Assembly (NCBI GenBank): GCA_944363745.1 | Contig: CALVVD010000051.1 | Coordinates: 1-6,955, forward strand | DNA length: 6,955 bases | Reading direction: 5' to 3' | Source: an uncultured Bacilli bacterium | GTDB lineage: Bacteria > Bacillota_I > Bacilli_A > RF39 > UBA660 | In this document: positions 4,634 to 6,955 of the stretch, piece after piece | Position numbering within the stretch: position 1 is the stretch's first letter | How the letters are laid out: each line of letters begins with the position of its first letter | Position numbers and translations under genes: made by a program | Notes under the pieces: model-generated | Told to the model about the DNA's origin: nothing | The model's input: only the letters and a program-made list of their open reading frames with translations | The model's database searches: none

Positions 4634-5523
4634 TTAATAAATATTATTGATATTTTTATCTTCTTTGTGTATCTTTTTTTTAGTTTGGTATTTCCATATA
4701 TCTTCGTCAATAGGTTGAATAGTACCATTTATTTTTTGATAATTACATACATTTAATTCTATTTCAAAACCTTCTTCTGAAATTGCGTCTTTGAATTGTT
4801 CTTCACTAATTATGCATGATTGAGTTCTTGCTGCTATAACATTTCCTTTTTCATCAAAGATTGTAGTTGGATTTGCGCTATCAATTAAGAAAAATTTTTC
4901 TTTAGTTGTTTGTACTAGATTAAAAGCATGGGCTCCTTCTGTATTTTTGTGGAAAAATAACCTGAGATATAATAAGAATTAAAACCCATAAAAGCTAAAA
5001 TATTTTGTGTTAAAGCAGCATATTCTGTACATTCTGCTATTGAATTATTTTTAAATATTGCTATGTCGAACCATTTGCTATAATATTCTTGATAAAGTTG
5101 TTCGCTCTTTTGTCTTATTTCTGAAAGCTGCATTCCCATATTATCAAATGAGATTTCTCTGTTATTTTTGTTATTACCATTTTTACCAACACCAAAATAT
5201 TTTTTTAAAAAAGGAGATATTGCTAGAATTGCTTTGTTTATATCTGTTATATTATTTTTGTTAAGATAGTTAATATATTCATAAATATAATCTTTCCTTT
5301 TCATAGTATATTTAGAAGGCAATGGTGCATCTAAATTACTCATTATAAAAACTGAAGAAAATTCTAAACTATCAGTTGTGGATATAAATCCTTGATGAAT
5401 TGTATTAACACCTATTTCTTTATTTTGTTCAGCTTTGCTATTTAAGATTATTAATCTTTGTTCTATCATATTTTTTTTCTTCTCATTATTTTGTTTTTTT
5501 AATATTTTTTCAAACTCGTTCAT
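4634..5523 (-). pseudogene. Transglutaminase-like cysteine protein, broken by a one-base frameshift
   Basis: The first frame runs from ATG 5523 (AAGGTGAT just upstream; the GTG at 5532 overlaps this SD and is rejected) to a TAG at 4917-4915. The -1 shifted frame continues without a stop to TAA at 4636-4634. Adding one base in one of two 5-base runs (A run 4953-4957 or T run 4944-4948 on +) joins them into a protein of about 296 residues reading SGYFSTKNTEGAHAFNLV across the junction. The joined protein shows a transglutaminase-like Cys-His-Asp triad: C165 in SIAECTEYAALTQ, H199 in EGAHAFNL and D215 in FFLIDSANPT. The break separates Cys from His and Asp, so the 202-residue product would be inactive. 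It may be a peptidase or a cross-linking enzyme; there is no signal peptide. An extended -10 (TGATATAAT, -10 at 5547-5542) precedes it. A sequencing or assembly error in a homopolymer is possible. Confidence 0.75.
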
Positions 5524-5608
5524 GTTTATCACCTTAAAATTATTATATCAAAAAAGTAATAGAATTTATATGTTTTTTGTGGTATAAGATTTAGATGGAG
5601 GTAGTGTT

Positions 5609-6499
5609 ATGATTCTTTTTATTAGTGGTAGATGTGATATTGTTGCTTTCTATACTCCTTGGTTTATGAATAGATTAAAAGAAGGATATGTTGATGTTAG
5701 GAATCCTTTTTATAAGAAACAAGTTAGTAGGATTTACTTTAGTGATGTAGATTTAATTTACTTTTGTACAAAGAATCCTAGACCTATTGTTCCGTACTTA
5801 AAAGAAATAAATAAGCCAATTTTATTTAATGTTACGATTACTCCTTATAAAAGAGATATTGAACCTAATGTATTAGATAAAGATAAAATAATAGAGAGTG
5901 TTATTGAAATATCTAAAATAATAGGTAGTGATAATATTTATGTTAGATATGATCCGATATTTTTAAGTGATAAATATAATTTGGATTATCATATTAAAGC
6001 ATTTGATAGACTTTGTAGTTTACTTAATGGTTATGTTAAACATATTATTGTTTCTTTTATAGATGATTATAAAAATGTAAGAAAGAATATGGGGATATTA
6101 AGAGTTAAACCTTTTACTAGTTATGACTTGAAACAAATAGGAACATCTTTTAGTTCTATTGCAAACAAATATAATATGACAGTACAAACTTGTTTTGAAA
6201 AAGAGAACTTAGTGGAATATGGTTTTATTAAGGGAGATTGTTTAGGAGTAGAACTTGCTAAAAGATTAACTGGTAAAGATAGATTTAAGAAAAGTAGGAT
6301 TAGAAAAGGTAATCTTTGTAATTGTGTAGAAATGGTTGATATTGGTTATTATAACTCTTGTAAACATTTTTGTAAGTATTGTTATGCTAATTATAGTGAG
6401 GATGAAGTAATTAGTAATTATAAAAAACATAATGTAAATTCTTCTTTACTTATTGGTGAGTTAGAAAAAGATGATATAATAAAAGTGAGAAGAAGTTAA
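5609..6499 (+). CDS. DUF1848 family protein, putative iron-sulfur protein
   Basis: The 296-residue protein matches the DUF1848 pattern at both ends. The N-terminus reads ISGRCDIVAFYTPWFMNRL, then EGYVDVRNPF, followed by LIYFCTKNPRPIVPYL. The C-terminus has C251-x3-C255-x2-C258 in SCKHFCKYCYANY, with further cysteines at about 237 and 239. The family is described as having a C-terminal cysteine cluster like the cluster-binding motif of radical SAM enzymes, so a 4Fe-4S-dependent activity is suspected, but no reaction is established. Length is normal for the family. ATG 5609 is preceded by GGAGGT seven bases upstream. It is divergent from the transglutaminase-like gene (85 bp between starts). 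Only a weak promoter is visible, with a -10-like TATAAG at 5583-5588. The next gene follows at a short distance and is likely co-transcribed. Confidence 0.88.
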   Translation: MILFISGRCDIVAFYTPWFMNRLKEGYVDVRNPFYKKQVSRIYFSDVDLIYFCTKNPRPIVPYLKEINKPILFNVTITPYKRDIEPNVLDKDKIIESVIEISKIIGSDNIYVRYDPIFLSDKYNLDYHIKAFDRLCSLLNGYVKHIIVSFIDDYKNVRKNMGILRVKPFTSYDLKQIGTSFSSIANKYNMTVQTCFEKENLVEYGFIKGDCLGVELAKRLTGKDRFKKSRIRKGNLCNCVEMVDIGYYNSCKHFCKYCYANYSEDEVISNYKKHNVNSSLLIGELEKDDIIKVRRS

Positions 6500-6524
6500 A
6501 TAAGTATATACAGAGGTGATGTAT

Positions 6525-6955
6525 TTGAATAAAAAGAAAATTATTATAATAGTATCTATTGTTATTGCTGTTATTCTTATTATTTCATTGATAATATATT
6601 TTAATAATAGAGTAGTTTTAGATAATAGTGGTTTTACTTTAAAAGATGATTTAATTGTTAATGTTTATAGTGATGTTAAAGTGAAAGATTTTATTAAAGA
6701 TATAGATGGTAAAGTTGTTGATAATAAGAAAATTAATACTGATAAGTTAGGTACAGTTGAGGTAGAGTTTATCTATTTAAATAAAGATAATAAAAAAAGA
6801 AAAGGAACATTTGAAGTTACTGTTAAAGACTTAGAAGAACCTTTAATCTGGTTATCTAATAGTTATAGTGTTAGAGTTGGTGACGATGTTAATTTAGAAG
6901 ATGAGATACTCTGTGCTGATAATTATGATAGTAATCCTAGTTGTAAAATTAAAGG
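6525..6955 (+). CDS. Membrane-anchored protein with Ig-like domains, 5' part only
   Basis: The gene starts 25 bp after the DUF1848 stop and runs off the window (about 143 codons visible). The SD AGAGGTGAT (6512-6520) fits a TTG start at 6525, like the AGGTGAT-spacer-start pattern of neighbouring genes. The in-frame ATG at 6519 overlaps the SD and is less likely, though it would add only two residues. The protein has a lysine-rich N-terminus, then one membrane helix (IIIIVSIVIAVILIISLIIY, about residues 6-25), then an extracellular part. That part has two beta-rich repeats that look like bacterial Ig-like domains: a segment ending GTVEVEFIYLNKDN...TFEVTVKD, and a second starting EPLIWLSNSYSVRVGDDV. 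Such stalks often carry a C-terminal catalytic domain, for example a cell-wall peptidase, but that part is not visible and no function is claimed. Confidence 0.8.
   Translation, partial: MNKKKIIIIVSIVIAVILIISLIIYFNNRVVLDNSGFTLKDDLIVNVYSDVKVKDFIKDIDGKVVDNKKINTDKLGTVEVEFIYLNKDNKKRKGTFEVTVKDLEEPLIWLSNSYSVRVGDDVNLEDEILCADNYDSNPSCKIK

Noticed and set aside
4575..4634. A second hydrophobic peptide gene paired with small RNA copy B
   Set aside because: No ATG-started hydrophobic frame with an SD and no inverted repeat of the copy B arms was found on the - strand here; the GGAGG near 4525 on - has no start codon at proper distance.
5058..5264. 68-codon open frame on the + strand
   Set aside because: It is antisense to the transglutaminase-like gene, low in complexity, and has no ribosome binding site.
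1..6955. CRISPR array, tRNA, rRNA, insertion sequence or phage attachment site
   Set aside because: No regularly spaced repeats, tRNA cloverleaf, transposase motif or paired terminal repeats were seen on either strand.
1..6955. Mycoplasma-type genetic code (TGA as Trp)
   Set aside because: Tryptophan is encoded by TGG in conserved motifs (for example FW in the VirD4-like gene and WF in DUF1848), and no conserved motif needs TGA read as Trp.

Overview
The window is very AT-rich chromosomal sequence using the standard bacterial code (TGG for Trp, TGA as stop). It has Gram-positive-type AGGTGAT/GGAGG ribosome binding sites, short spacers and compact operons. Together with the gene content (MerR regulator, multidrug-type ABC exporters, a DUF1848 protein, a membrane-anchored Ig-like protein) this suggests a low-GC Bacillota, perhaps an uncultured Bacilli or Mycoplasmatota-like gut lineage. 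The lineage is inference; no rRNA or marker gene is present.

Layout: (1) 1-461, the 3' end of an ABC exporter half-transporter. (2) 480-870, a compact locus with no long ORF that reads as a type I toxin-antitoxin module. A promoter-to-terminator small RNA lies on + (about 515-632), and a convergent 25-residue hydrophobic peptide gene lies on - (717-640). The peptide gene has its own extended -10 promoter, a Shine-Dalgarno hairpin and a 13-bp inverted repeat predicted to join the mRNA 5' and 3' regions. (3) 869-2600, an operon behind a MerR-type promoter with a 19-bp spacer: a 59-codon small ORF with an unusual start, a MerR regulator, and a solitary degenerate VirD4/TraG-like ATPase, closed by an intrinsic terminator. 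(4) 2617-4575, a second promoter with a nearly identical MerR operator driving a full-length ABC exporter that is about 89% identical to the partial first copy over 152 residues. It is followed by a second copy of the small RNA, with the same promoter and first transcribed bases but a body that has diverged while keeping its hairpin plan. (5) 5523-4634 (-), a transglutaminase-like gene broken by a single-base frameshift. (6) 5609-6955, a DUF1848 gene followed by the start of a membrane-anchored Ig-like protein, probably one operon.

How the parts may work together: the MerR protein probably controls its own operon and the downstream exporter through the paired operators, a common drug- or peptide-response arrangement. 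The [ABC exporter + small RNA] unit has been duplicated around the merR operon. Only the upstream copy of the small RNA has a convergent peptide gene; the downstream copy is an orphan. The most novel items are the predicted toxin-antitoxin module with its duplicated orphan RNA, and the T4SS coupling-protein-like ATPase inside a MerR operon with no conjugation genes nearby.
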